Shown here: piece by piece, positions 50,301-58,096 of the stretch | How the letters are laid out: each line of letters begins with the position of its first letter | Numbering within the stretch: position 1 is the stretch's first letter | Origin: Planosporangium spinosum | Lineage (GTDB): Bacteria; Actinomycetota; Actinomycetes; Mycobacteriales; Micromonosporaceae | Assembly: GCF_049999945.1 (NCBI RefSeq) | Contig: NZ_JBLYUB010000019.1 | Coordinates: 1-64,000 of the forward strand | DNA length: 64,000 nucleotides | Reading direction: 5' to 3' | Notes under the pieces: model-generated | The model's database searches: none | The model's input: the letters and a program-made list of their open reading frames with translations, nothing else | Told to the model about the DNA's origin: nothing | Position numbers and translations under genes: made by a program

Positions 50301-51000
50301 ACCCGGCGCGTACGGGGCCGGCCTGCTGCCGCTGATCGACGCCCGGAACTGGCGCGACGACGCGGACCTGGCCGAGGTGTACGCGGTGTGGGGTGGCTAC
50401 GCGTACGGCCGGGGCCTGGACGGGCGGGCCGCCCGCGACGATCTCGAGACCGTCTACCGGCGGATGTCGGTCGCGGCCAAGAACGTCGACACCCGCGAGC
50501 ACGACATCGCCGACTCCGACGACTACTTCCAGTACCACGGCGGAATGGTCGCGATGGTCCGCAGCCTGCGCGGCAGCGACCCGGCCGCGTACATCGGCGA
50601 CTCGCACCGCCCCGAGCAGGTGAAGACCCGGACCCTCGCGGAGGAGACCAAGCGGGTGTTCCGGGCCCGGGTGGTCAACCCGCGGTGGATCGAGGCGATG
50701 CGCCGGCACGGGTACAAGGGCGCGTTCGAGCTGGCCGCGACCGTGGACTACCTGTTCGGCTACGACGCCACCGCGGGTGTGGTCGACGACTGGATGTACG
50801 AGCAGCTCGCCGCGGCGTACGTGGCCGACAGAGGCGTGCGTGACTTCCTGGAGAAGTCCAACCCGTGGGCGCTGCGCGGCATCACCGAACGACTGCTCGA
50901 AGCGGCTGATCGGGGGTTGTGGGCCGAACCGCGGCAGGAAACCCTGGACGAGCTGCGCGCGGCGTACCTCGCGGTGGAGGGTGACCTGGAGGACTCCTGA
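47359..51000 (+). CDS. cobN: cobaltochelatase, CobN subunit
   Basis: 1213 residues from the ATG at 47359, with gggag 10 nt upstream. Characteristic CobN/BchH blocks are present: VVFYRAHALAGNTAFVDTL, LSSYPTKHSRVGNAVGLDTP, DAVVHLGKHGTLEWLPGKG, VNVLPTGRNFYSVDPKAIPS and a C-terminal DYLFGYDATAGVVDDWMYE. It is the large substrate-binding subunit that, with AAA+ and VWA subunits, inserts cobalt into hydrogenobyrinate a,c-diamide. The partner ATPase/VWA protein is probably encoded at 52707. The cobalamin riboswitch immediately upstream gives end-product control. Length matches the family (about 1,200). Confidence 0.95.
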   Translation: MTFVLLSTADTDLLAARASGADWRVANPTRLDPADVPGLLDGAALAVVRLLGGRRTWPEGLDEVRRAGLPVVALGGEATPDAELTALSTAATGVVGDAQRYLVEGGPDNLRELYRFLSDTVLLTGEGFAAPAPAPAYGVHGTHDQRPDRPTVGVVFYRAHALAGNTAFVDTLAAAIEEQGANALPIFASSLRAVDDGLAELLGRCDALVVTVLAAGGTTAADASAGGDSDAWSVEALAALDVPVLQGLCLTSSRAQWAGSDAALSPMDAAMQVAIPEFDGRLITVPFSFKEAGPDGIPVYLADPERAARVAGIALAYARLRRVDNRDKRLAIVLSSYPTKHSRVGNAVGLDTPASAVSLLRALRAAGYAVGEFPQDGDALIHSLIAAGGHDVEWLTEDQLAAAPIRVPLSDYRGWFDALPESLRADMLDAWGEPPGELYVDGDGPDKAIVLAGLQFQNVTLMIQPPRGFGENPIAIYHDPDLPPSHHYLAAYRWLAGNVDAVVHLGKHGTLEWLPGKGLGLSAACAPDAVLGDLPLVYPFIVNDPGEGTQAKRRGHATIVDHLVPPMARADTYGDLAKLEQLLDEYATVQALDPAKLPAVRAQVWTLIQAAQLHHDLHQSEMPGEDDFDDFILHVDGYLCEIKDSQIRDGLHVLGAAPQAEARVNLVLAVLRARQVWGGRHAHPGLRAALATHLGLSEADLLAGIAPAATPPALTEVVDGPATSAADLVDRLEDLARKLVVGCETLGWAADSVPAVVAEVLGGPVPQVEGVLRFAATEVVPRLDATTGEIGSVLHALDGGYVPAGPSGSPTRGLVNVLPTGRNFYSVDPKAIPSRNAWEVGRALADSLLERHRADTGEWPALVGLTVWGTSAMRTQGDDIAEVLALLGCRPTWDDASRRVTGFEVVPLAELGRPRVDVTVRISGFFRDAFPHVVGLLDDAVAAVAALDEPADQNFVRAHAVADADTHGDWRRATTRIFGSKPGAYGAGLLPLIDARNWRDDADLAEVYAVWGGYAYGRGLDGRAARDDLETVYRRMSVAAKNVDTREHDIADSDDYFQYHGGMVAMVRSLRGSDPAAYIGDSHRPEQVKTRTLAEETKRVFRARVVNPRWIEAMRRHGYKGAFELAATVDYLFGYDATAGVVDDWMYEQLAAAYVADRGVRDFLEKSNPWALRGITERLLEAADRGLWAEPRQETLDELRAAYLAVEGDLEDS

Positions 51001-51095
51001 CCCGCTGCCGGACCCCGCTCGTTGTCGGGCCCCGCTTGCGACGGGTACGGTGGCGCGGCCGTAGTCTGGTCAGTACCGAGAGTGAGTAACCCGAC

Positions 51096-51623
51096 GTGCC
51101 AGCGAACCTCTCCTCCGTCATCGCGGCTACCGCACAGTGGCTGGTCCGCGCCTACCCGGCGCCCGGAGGGACGTTCAGCGCCGCGCTCGCCGAGGTACAG
51201 GCGCGCCAGGCGGCGACCGTGGCGGCCTGGCTGCGGTACCCGACCGTGATGGACGCCGCCCTGCTCGGCGTCGTCGGCCCGGGTGGGGCGGACCGGCTGG
51301 ACTGGCTGGTCGGGGCGGACGCCACGGAGCGTTCCGACACCGAGTACGCCTGGCGTACCTGGGTCGACGAGGTCGTGGCGAGCTGGGCCGCCTGCCTGCT
51401 GGCCGACGCCGACCTGGCCGCCGCCGCGGTGGCCGCGGTCGGCGGCAGCGACCACATGGCCGGGCTGTACTGCGACTTCCGCCGCCTCACCGCCCCCGAC
51501 GACCGCGACCGCTACGCGTCGGCGCTGCTGCGCCACCCGGACCTGCTGGACCCGGTGGCGCGGCTGCACCGCGACCAGCTGCTCGCCCGCCTGCGCGCCG
51601 CCGGCCCCGCGGCGGCGGCCTGA
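51096..51623 (+). CDS. hypothetical protein
   Basis: 175 residues from a GTG at 51096, 95 bp after cobN. It is mostly alpha-helical by composition, with Ala/Trp-rich segments (TVAAWLRYPTVMDAALLGVV, EVVASWAACLLADADLAAA) and few charged surfaces. No signal peptide, membrane span or family was recognised. It lies between the two riboswitch units and could be read through from the cobN transcript, but a role in cobalamin metabolism is not indicated. Confidence 0.6.
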   Translation: MPANLSSVIAATAQWLVRAYPAPGGTFSAALAEVQARQAATVAAWLRYPTVMDAALLGVVGPGGADRLDWLVGADATERSDTEYAWRTWVDEVVASWAACLLADADLAAAAVAAVGGSDHMAGLYCDFRRLTAPDDRDRYASALLRHPDLLDPVARLHRDQLLARLRAAGPAAAA

Positions 51624-51680
51624 CCGTCCGGCCGGTTCAGGCCACCGCCTCCGGTCGGTTCCGGCGGCCGCCCGTGGCGG

Positions 51681-52250
51681 TCAGCCCTTGTGCGTCTTGG
51701 CGTACTCGCGCATCGAGTCCCGGACCCGGTCGAACACGGCCAACGGCGGCCCGGCCAGGAGGTTGCCGACCGCGGACTCCGGGGCGTTCGGGTGCGGGCG
51801 GGTCGGCGCCGTCCGCTCGGCCGCCTTCACCGCGTCCGCCATCCGCCGCAGCTGGTCGGCGTCGACCGTCTGGCGCAGGCCCGAGAACTCGTCACGCTCC
51901 TCGCGCTCGGCGTGGGCGATGATCGAGTCCTTCGCCGCCCGGAACCTGATGTCGAACTCCGGCTTGTCGATACCCAGGTCGTACAGTTCGGCCAGCATGC
52001 GCTTGGCCTGGTCCTCCTCGTGCAGCCGCTCGTCGACGACCTGCTTGCCGTTGGCGATCTTGCGCCGGGCGACGGGGTGGACGACCTCTTCTTCCGCCGT
52101 CTCGTGGACCGCCAGCAGCCGTACCAGATCCTCGAACACCTCGCGCTTACGGTCGCCCTTGGCCGTCTCCATCTCGGCGAACATCGTCTTGATCTGGTTG
52201 TGCTGGTCGACCAGCAGCTCCACCACGTCCTTTTCCCGCGTCGTGGTCAT
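51681..52250 (-). CDS. hemerythrin domain-containing protein
   Basis: 189 residues. The HHE metal ligands are recognisable as His17 (VDQHNQ), His49 and Glu53 (LAVHETAEEEVVHP), His58, His77 (RLHEED) and His113 (IIAHAEREE). It probably binds a non-haem di-iron centre and senses or stores O2, NO or iron. It is convergent with the hypothetical gene at 51096 and divergent from the second riboswitch unit; it interrupts the cobalamin genes without obvious relation to them. Confidence 0.88.
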   Translation of the reverse strand: MTTTREKDVVELLVDQHNQIKTMFAEMETAKGDRKREVFEDLVRLLAVHETAEEEVVHPVARRKIANGKQVVDERLHEEDQAKRMLAELYDLGIDKPEFDIRFRAAKDSIIAHAEREERDEFSGLRQTVDADQLRRMADAVKAAERTAPTRPHPNAPESAVGNLLAGPPLAVFDRVRDSMREYAKTHKG

Positions 52251-52451
52251 GGATCCGACTCCTCACGTCGCGATCGGTGCGGACGCCGGAGACCTTCCCC
52301 GATCCGCGCCGCTCATGCCATCCGTACCGCCCGCCGTGCGGGGACCCGGCCGGTGGCCGCCCGCGCCGGGCGGACCGCCACCGGACAGGCGATCATGGGG
52401 CCTGTCACGTTGACGCGGACCCGGCCGGTGGGACAGCATGACCACCAGAAC

Positions 52452-52640
52452 GGCAGTGGAGGAACCCGGTGCGAATCCGGGGCGGTCCCGCCACTGTTAC
52501 CGGGGAGCGAACCCTCACCGACGCGCCACGGCCGCATCTGCGGCGGGAAGGCCGAGGGGGCGACCGCTCCGGGTCGAGCGCCGACCCGGAGTTGTCGTAC
52601 GCGCCGATCCGGGAGCCAGGAGACTCCAGCCGTTCGTGGA
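52452..52640 (+). ncRNA. cobalamin riboswitch 2 (upstream of the chelatase/cobO operon)
   Basis: It carries the same core ggtgcgaatccggggcggtc and cccgccactgt at about 52470-52497, and a B12 box agccaggagactcc at 52614-52627, in almost the same sequence as riboswitch 1. The middle variable stem is different. Downstream, CGCGGG (52650-52655) can pair with CCCGCG (52664-52669) immediately before the ggaaggga ribosome-binding site, a likely expression-platform helix. It should control the long cobalamin operon by end-product feedback. Confidence 0.9.
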
Positions 52641-52683
52641 ACACCGACACGCGGGCGTGGACACCCGCGGAAGGGACTTGCGC

Positions 52684-52710
52684 ATGCCTACGCGCCTGAG
52701 CGGCGGATGA
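52684..52710 (+). CDS. 8-codon leader ORF overlapping the chelatase start
   Basis: ATG at 52684 encodes MPTRLSGG and stops with TGA at 52708-52710, overlapping the ATG of the chelatase gene (52707) as ATGA. The good ribosome-binding site (ggaaggga, 52669-52676) is correctly spaced for this ORF, whereas only a weak gcgg precedes the chelatase ATG. Translation of the big gene would then depend on ribosomes ending the leader. The peptide itself has no expected function. It is inferred from spacing alone; an annotator might instead extend the chelatase start. Confidence 0.5.
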   Translation: MPTRLSGG

Positions 52711-54647
52711 TCCCGCCGTACCCGTTCGCCGCCGTCGTCGGCCTCGCCGACCTGCGCCTGGCGCTGCTGCTCACGGCCGTGTCGCCGGCCGTCGGCGGCG
52801 TGCTCGTCCGCGGCGAGAAGGGCACCGCCAAGTCGACGATCGTGCGGGCCCTCGCCAGCCTGCTGCCCGAGGTCGACGTCGTCGACGGCTGCCGGTTCGC
52901 CTGCGACCCGGCGACGCCCGACGCGTCCTGCCCGGACGGGCCGCACCTCGACCCCGCGGGCATCCGGCGGCGGTCCCGACTGGTCGAACTGCCGGTGGGT
53001 GCCACCGAGGACCGGGTGGTCGGCGCGCTCGACCTGCAGCGCGCGCTCGGCGACGGCGTCAAGGCGTACGAGCCTGGCCTGCTGGCCGCGGCCCACCGGG
53101 GCGTGCTCTACGTCGACGAGGTCAACCTGCTGCCCGACCACCTGGTCGACCTGCTGCTCGACGCCGCCGCCATGGGCCGCGCCCACGTCGAGCGCGACGG
53201 CGTTTCGGTACAGCACGCGGCCCGCTTCCTGTTGGTCGGCACGATGAACCCGGAGGAGGGCGAGCCCCGGCCGCAACTGGTCGACCGGTTCGGCCTGGTG
53301 GTCTCCGTCGCCGCGCCCGACGACCCGGGCATGCGCGCCGAGGTGGTACGTCGGCGGCTGGCGTACGAGGCCGACCCGGCGGGCTTCGCCGCCCGGTGGG
53401 CCGGCGAGGACGCCGCCCTCGCCGCGCGCATCGTCGCCGCGCGGGACCGGCTGCCCAAGGTCCGACTGCCCGACGCCGAACTCGACCGCATCGCCCGGAT
53501 CTGCCTCGCGTACGGGGTGGACGGGTTGCGCGCGGACATCGTCGTCGCGCGTGCGGCCACCGCGCTCGCCGCCTGGCACGGCCGCGACGAGGTCACCCCG
53601 GCGGACGTGGCCGACGCCGCCCGGCTGGCGCTGCCACACCGCCGCCGCCGCGACCCGCTGGACCCGCCCGGCACCGACGAGCAGCGACTCGAAGAGGTCC
53701 TGGCCGACAACCGCCCGGACCCCGACGACGACCCGCCGCCGGGCGACGGCGGTCCGGGCGATGGCCCGGACGGTGGCCCCGATTCCGACCGCGGCCCCGA
53801 CGACCGGTCCGACCGCGACGAGGCCGGCCCCGACGGTCACGCCGACGCCGACGCCGACGGGTCCGGGTCGTCGCGTCCGACCCGCCAGCCGGCCCCGGTC
53901 GGTGCGGCGTACCGGCCGCAGGCGCTGCGGGTACCCGGCCGTGGCGCCGCCGGCCCGACCGGCCGGCGGTCTGCCGCGTACGCCCGCACCGGTCGGGTCG
54001 TCGGCTCCCGGCTGCCGGCCGGCCGGCTGGCCAGCGTGCACCTGCCGGCGTCGGTACGGGCCGCCGCCGCCCGCGGATCACGCCGCGTCCAGGCGACGGA
54101 CCTGCGCGAGGCGGTACACGTCGGCCGCGAGGCCAACCTGGTGCTGTTCGTGGTCGACGCGTCCGGCTCGATGGCCGCACGAGCCCGGATGCGCACCGTG
54201 AAGACGGCCGTGCTGTCGCTGCTGCGCGACGCGTACCAGCGGCGCGACAAGATCGGCATGATCACGTTCCGGGGGGCCGGGGCACAAGCCGTGCTGGAGC
54301 CGACCACCAGCCACGAGGTGGGCGTGGCGAAGCTGGCCGACCTGCGCACCGGCGGCCGTACCCCGCTCGCGGAGGGCCTGCGGGCGGCGGTACGGACCCT
54401 GGCCGCCGAACGCCGGCGCGACCCGCACCGCCGCCCGCTGCTGGTCGTCGTCACCGACGGCCGGGCCACCGCGGGCGCCGACCCGCTGACCGTCGCGCCG
54501 GCGCTGGCCGGTACGGCCGCTGTCGTGGTCGACTGCGAATCCGGCCCGGTCCGCCTCGGCCTGGCGAAACGCCTGGCCAGCGCGCTGGACGCCGGCCACA
54601 TCCCACTCGACGCGCTCGACGCCACCACGATCAGGAGGGCCGCCTGA
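52707..54647 (+). CDS. cobaltochelatase ATPase/VWA subunit (Mg-chelatase ChlI-ChlD type fusion)
   Basis: 646 residues. The AAA+ half has Walker A GEKGTAKST (36-44) and Walker B GVLYVDEVNLL (VDE at 136-138), with the ChlI marker TMNPEEGEPRPQLVDRFG. A Pro/Asp/Gly-rich acidic linker (about 340-390) leads to a C-terminal VWA domain with MIDAS DASGS at 484-488 and VVVTDGR later. This one protein combines the jobs of the CobS/CobT or BchI/BchD motor subunits and should power CobN. It is first in the cobalamin operon behind riboswitch 2, and its stop overlaps the cobO start by one base (TGATG). Confidence 0.9.
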   Translation: MIPPYPFAAVVGLADLRLALLLTAVSPAVGGVLVRGEKGTAKSTIVRALASLLPEVDVVDGCRFACDPATPDASCPDGPHLDPAGIRRRSRLVELPVGATEDRVVGALDLQRALGDGVKAYEPGLLAAAHRGVLYVDEVNLLPDHLVDLLLDAAAMGRAHVERDGVSVQHAARFLLVGTMNPEEGEPRPQLVDRFGLVVSVAAPDDPGMRAEVVRRRLAYEADPAGFAARWAGEDAALAARIVAARDRLPKVRLPDAELDRIARICLAYGVDGLRADIVVARAATALAAWHGRDEVTPADVADAARLALPHRRRRDPLDPPGTDEQRLEEVLADNRPDPDDDPPPGDGGPGDGPDGGPDSDRGPDDRSDRDEAGPDGHADADADGSGSSRPTRQPAPVGAAYRPQALRVPGRGAAGPTGRRSAAYARTGRVVGSRLPAGRLASVHLPASVRAAAARGSRRVQATDLREAVHVGREANLVLFVVDASGSMAARARMRTVKTAVLSLLRDAYQRRDKIGMITFRGAGAQAVLEPTTSHEVGVAKLADLRTGGRTPLAEGLRAAVRTLAAERRRDPHRRPLLVVVTDGRATAGADPLTVAPALAGTAAVVVDCESGPVRLGLAKRLASALDAGHIPLDALDATTIRRAA

Positions 54648-55261
54648 TGCCGCAGGGTAATCCGGAGAACGTACCCGACGACGGCCTCACCACCCGCCAG
54701 CGGCGCCGCCAGCCGGTGCTCGCCGTGCACACCGGGACCGGCAAGGGCAAGTCCACCGCCGCGTTCGGCATGGCGCTGCGCGCCTGGAACGCCGGCTGGC
54801 CGATCGCGGTCTTCCAGTTCGTGAAGTCCGAGAAGTGGCGGGTCGGCGAGGAGGCGGCGTTCCGGGCGCTCGGCGACGCGTACGCCGCCAAGGGCGTCGG
54901 CGCGCCGGTGACCTGGCACAAGATGGGCGAGGGCTGGTCGTGGATCCAGCGCGAGGGCACCGAGCGGGATCATGCCGCCGAGGCCGCCGAGGGGTGGGCC
55001 CAGGTCAAGCGCGACCTCGCCGCCGAGCGGTACCGCTTCTACGTGCTCGACGAGTTCACGTACCCGATGACGTGGGGCTGGGTCGACGTCGCCGACGTCG
55101 TCGAGACGCTGCGGAACCGGCCGGGCAGCCAGCACGTCGTGATCACCGGCCGGCACGCGGCGCCCGCGCTGGTCGAGGCCGCCGACCTGGTCACCGAGAT
55201 GGGCAAGGTCAAGCACCCGATGGACGCCGGGCGCAAGGGCCAGCAGGGCATCGAGTGGTAG
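54647..55261 (+). CDS. cobO: cob(I)yrinic acid a,c-diamide adenosyltransferase
   Basis: 204 residues from the ATG at 54647, with aggagg just upstream. The P-loop GTGKGKST is at 30-37. It shows CobO/BtuR features FQFVKSEKWRVGEEAA, TWHKMGEGWSW, VLDEFTYPMTWGW and VVITGRHAAPALVEAADLVTEM. It transfers the 5'-deoxyadenosyl group of ATP to Co(I) corrinoids to make the adenosyl form. It is translated in tight coupling with the chelatase gene before it and with cobB, whose GTG overlaps its last codons. Confidence 0.95.
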   Translation: MPQGNPENVPDDGLTTRQRRRQPVLAVHTGTGKGKSTAAFGMALRAWNAGWPIAVFQFVKSEKWRVGEEAAFRALGDAYAAKGVGAPVTWHKMGEGWSWIQREGTERDHAAEAAEGWAQVKRDLAAERYRFYVLDEFTYPMTWGWVDVADVVETLRNRPGSQHVVITGRHAAPALVEAADLVTEMGKVKHPMDAGRKGQQGIEW

Positions 55262-56592
55262 CCACCCCGCGGGTCGTCATCGCCGCGCCCGCCTCCGGGC
55301 ACGGTAAGACGACGGTCGCCACCGGGCTGCTCGCGGCGTTCGCGGCGCGCGGCCTGTCCGTGGCCGGGTTCAAGGTCGGCCCGGACTACATCGACCCCGG
55401 CTACCACGCCCTGGCCGCCGGCCGGCCCGGCCGCAACCTCGACCCGGTACTGGTCGGCACAGACCTGATCGGGCCGCTGTTCGCGCACGGTGCCGCCGGT
55501 GCCGACCTGGCCGTCGTCGAGGGCGTGATGGGCCTGTACGACGGGCGTACCGGCGCCGGCGACCACGGCTCGACCGCCGAGGTCGCGGGGCTGCTGGACG
55601 CGCCGGTGATCCTGGTCGTCGACGCGGCGGCGCAGGGCCGCTCGGTGGCGGCGCTGGTCCACGGCTTCCGGTCGTTCGGCGACGGCGTCCGCATCGCCGG
55701 GGTGATCCTCAACCGGGTCGGCTCGTTCCGGCACGAGGACCTGCTGCGCGCCGCGTGCGAGGAGATCGGCACCCCGGTGCTGGGCGCGCTGCACCGGCAC
55801 GAGGCGGTCGCCGCGCCGTCGCGCCATCTCGGCCTGGTACCGGCGGTGGAGCGCCGCGCGGAGGCGGTCGCCTCGGTGAAAGCGCTCGCCGACCTCGTCA
55901 CCGCGTCGGTCGACCTGGACCGGGTGTTCGCGGTGGCGCGGTCCGCGCCGGCGCTGTCCGCCGAGCCGTGGTCGCCGCAGGTCGGTACGCCGGTCGGCCC
56001 CCGGCCGGTGGTCGCGGTCGCCGGCGGCCCGGCGTTCAGCTTCGGGTACGCCGAGACCGTCGAACTGCTGCGCGGGGCGGGCGCCGAGGTGGCCCTGTTC
56101 GACCCGCTGCACGACACCGCCCTGCCCGACGGCGCGCGGGGACTCGTCGTCGGTGGCGGCTTTCCCGAGGTGTACGCGGCCGAACTGTCGGCCAACGAGC
56201 CGCTGCGCGCGTCCGTGGCCGCCCTGGCGGCGTCCGGCGCGCCGGTCGCGGCCGAGTGCGCCGGCCTGCTGTGGCTGTGCCGGACCCTGGACGGTGCGCC
56301 GATGTGCGGGGTCGTCGACGCCGACGCGGCGATGACGCCTCGCCTCACCCTGGGATATCGCGACGCGGTCGCGGTGTCGCCGAGCTGGCTCGCGCCGGTC
56401 GGTACCCGCGTCACCGGGCACGAGTTCCACCGCACCGCCGTCACCCCGACCGCCGACGGCACCCCCGCCTGGGCCTGGCGCGACGCGCCGCCGGAGGGGT
56501 TCGTCACCGGCAACGTCCACGCGTCGTACCTGCACCTGCACTGGGCCGCGGCCCCGGAATTCGCCCGACGGCTGGTGGAAGCATGCGCCTGA
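55255..56592 (+). CDS. cobB: cobyrinate / hydrogenobyrinate a,c-diamide synthase
   Basis: 445 residues from a GTG at 55255, overlapping cobO by 7 nt. The N-terminal dethiobiotin-synthetase-like domain has GHGKTT at 15-20 and KVGPDYIDPGYH. The C-terminal class I glutamine amidotransferase has its Cys at 335 (AECAGLLWL) and a His in NVHASYLHLHW. It amidates the a and c acetate side chains of the corrin ring using Gln and ATP. CobB works on the metal-free ring and CbiA on the cobalt form; sequence alone does not settle which. Its last codons overlap cobI. Confidence 0.94.
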   Translation: MVATPRVVIAAPASGHGKTTVATGLLAAFAARGLSVAGFKVGPDYIDPGYHALAAGRPGRNLDPVLVGTDLIGPLFAHGAAGADLAVVEGVMGLYDGRTGAGDHGSTAEVAGLLDAPVILVVDAAAQGRSVAALVHGFRSFGDGVRIAGVILNRVGSFRHEDLLRAACEEIGTPVLGALHRHEAVAAPSRHLGLVPAVERRAEAVASVKALADLVTASVDLDRVFAVARSAPALSAEPWSPQVGTPVGPRPVVAVAGGPAFSFGYAETVELLRGAGAEVALFDPLHDTALPDGARGLVVGGGFPEVYAAELSANEPLRASVAALAASGAPVAAECAGLLWLCRTLDGAPMCGVVDADAAMTPRLTLGYRDAVAVSPSWLAPVGTRVTGHEFHRTAVTPTADGTPAWAWRDAPPEGFVTGNVHASYLHLHWAAAPEFARRLVEACA

Positions 56593-57299
56593 TCGGGGTC
56601 GGGGTCGGCCCCGGCGACCCGGAGCTTGTCACGCTCAAGGCGGTGCGCGTGCTCGCCACGGCGGGCCGCGTCTTCGTACCCGTCCTCGCCGCCGACGACA
56701 CGGGCCGCGCGGAGGCGACCGTCCGCGCGCACGCCTCGCACGAGCGCATCGAGCGGCTCGTGTTCGCGCTCAATGAACGCAGCGACACCGCGCGGCGGGA
56801 ACGGCACTGGGACGCCGCCGGTGAGCGGGTGGCGGAGTGGCTGCGCGAGACCGGCGGGACGGCGGCGTTCGCGACGATCGGCGACCCCAACGTGTACTCG
56901 ACCTTCGCCTACCTCGCGCAGACCGTACGGGAGCTGCTGCCGCAAACGGTGGTCGAGACGGTCCCCGGGATCACCGCGATGCAGGCGGTGGCGGCCGTGT
57001 CGGGGACCCCGCTGGTCGAGGGCACCGAGCCGCTGACCCTGCTGCCGCTGGCCCGCGGGGTCGAGCCGCTGCGGGAGGCGGTGGCCGGCGACGGCACCGT
57101 CGTGGTCTACAAGGGCGGTCGGCACCTGCCCGAGATCGCCGAGATCGCGAAGGAGGCCGGCCGGGACGCCGTGTACGGCGAGCACCTGGGCCTGCCCGAC
57201 GAGCGGGTCCGGCCACTGTCCGACGTCGACGGTGCCGGCCCGTACCTGGCGACCGTGCTGCTGCCGGCGCGCCGCACCAGCCGAGGAGGAAAGCTGTGA
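56583..57299 (+). CDS. cobI: precorrin-2 C20-methyltransferase
   Basis: 238 residues from the ATG at 56583, overlapping cobB by 10 nt. It is a tetrapyrrole methylase with the start LIGVGVGPGDPELVTLKAVR and later TIGDPNVYSTFAYL, ETVPGITAMQAVAA and VVYKGGRH. These are CobI/CbiL features. It adds a methyl group from SAM to C20 of (cobalt-)precorrin-2. The gene ends in GTGA shared with cobM. Confidence 0.93.
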   Translation: MRLIGVGVGPGDPELVTLKAVRVLATAGRVFVPVLAADDTGRAEATVRAHASHERIERLVFALNERSDTARRERHWDAAGERVAEWLRETGGTAAFATIGDPNVYSTFAYLAQTVRELLPQTVVETVPGITAMQAVAAVSGTPLVEGTEPLTLLPLARGVEPLREAVAGDGTVVVYKGGRHLPEIAEIAKEAGRDAVYGEHLGLPDERVRPLSDVDGAGPYLATVLLPARRTSRGGKL

Positions 57300-58096
57300 C
57301 GGGTAGGGCAACGTTTGTCGGCGCCGGTCCGGGCGCGGCCGACCTGATCACCGTCCGCGGCGCCCGCGCGCTGGAGCGCGCTGACGTCGTGGTGTGGGCG
57401 GCCAGCCTGGTCTCCCCGGACGTCCTGGGCTACGCCCGCGACGGCGCCGAGATCGTCGACTCCGCCGAGCTGACGCTGGAGTCTACGGTGGACATCTACC
57501 AGCGGGCGGCGGCCGAGGATCTGCACGTGGTACGCCTGCACTCCGGCGACCCCGCGCTGTGGGGCGCCATGCAGGAGCAGCTCGACCGCTGCGCCGAGCT
57601 GGGCCTGGAGGTCGAGGTGATCCCCGGGGTGTCGTCGTTCTCGGCGGCCGCCGCGGCGGTGCGGCGGGAGCTGACCGTCCCCGAGGTGGCGCAGTCGGTC
57701 ATCCTGACCCGGCTCGAAGGCGGCAAGACCCCGATGCCGGCCGGCGAGAGCGTCCGGGAGTTCGCCCGGCACGGTACGACCATGGCGCTGTTCCTGTCGG
57801 CCGCCCGCGCCAAGCAGCTCGCCGAGGAGCTGCAGGCCGGCGGGTACGCCCCCGAGACCCCGGTGGTGGTCGCCTACCGGGTGACCTGGCCGGACGAGCT
57901 GATGCTGCGCTGCACCGTCGGTACCCTGGCCGAGACCGTACGCGCGCACAAGCTGTGGAAGCACACGCTGTTCCTGGTCGGCCCGGCGCTCGATGCGCAC
58001 GGCACCCGCAGCCACCTGTACCACCCGGGGCACTTCCACGGGCACCGGCGGGCCGACCGGACGGCACGTCAGGCGCTGCGGGCCAGCGGTGGATGA
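57296..58096 (+). CDS. cobM: precorrin-4 C11-methyltransferase
   Basis: 266 residues from a GTG at 57296, preceded by gaggagga and overlapping cobI by 4 nt. It has the methylase start FVGAGPGAADLITVRGARAL and the CobM/CbiF blocks VHRLHSGDPALWGA-like (RLHSGDPALWGAMQEQ), PGVSSFSAAAAA, RLEGGKTPMPAGESVRE and YRVTWPDE. It methylates C11 of (cobalt-)precorrin-4. CbiD follows, overlapping by 8 nt. Confidence 0.94.
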   Translation: MTGRATFVGAGPGAADLITVRGARALERADVVVWAASLVSPDVLGYARDGAEIVDSAELTLESTVDIYQRAAAEDLHVVRLHSGDPALWGAMQEQLDRCAELGLEVEVIPGVSSFSAAAAAVRRELTVPEVAQSVILTRLEGGKTPMPAGESVREFARHGTTMALFLSAARAKQLAEELQAGGYAPETPVVVAYRVTWPDELMLRCTVGTLAETVRAHKLWKHTLFLVGPALDAHGTRSHLYHPGHFHGHRRADRTARQALRASGG

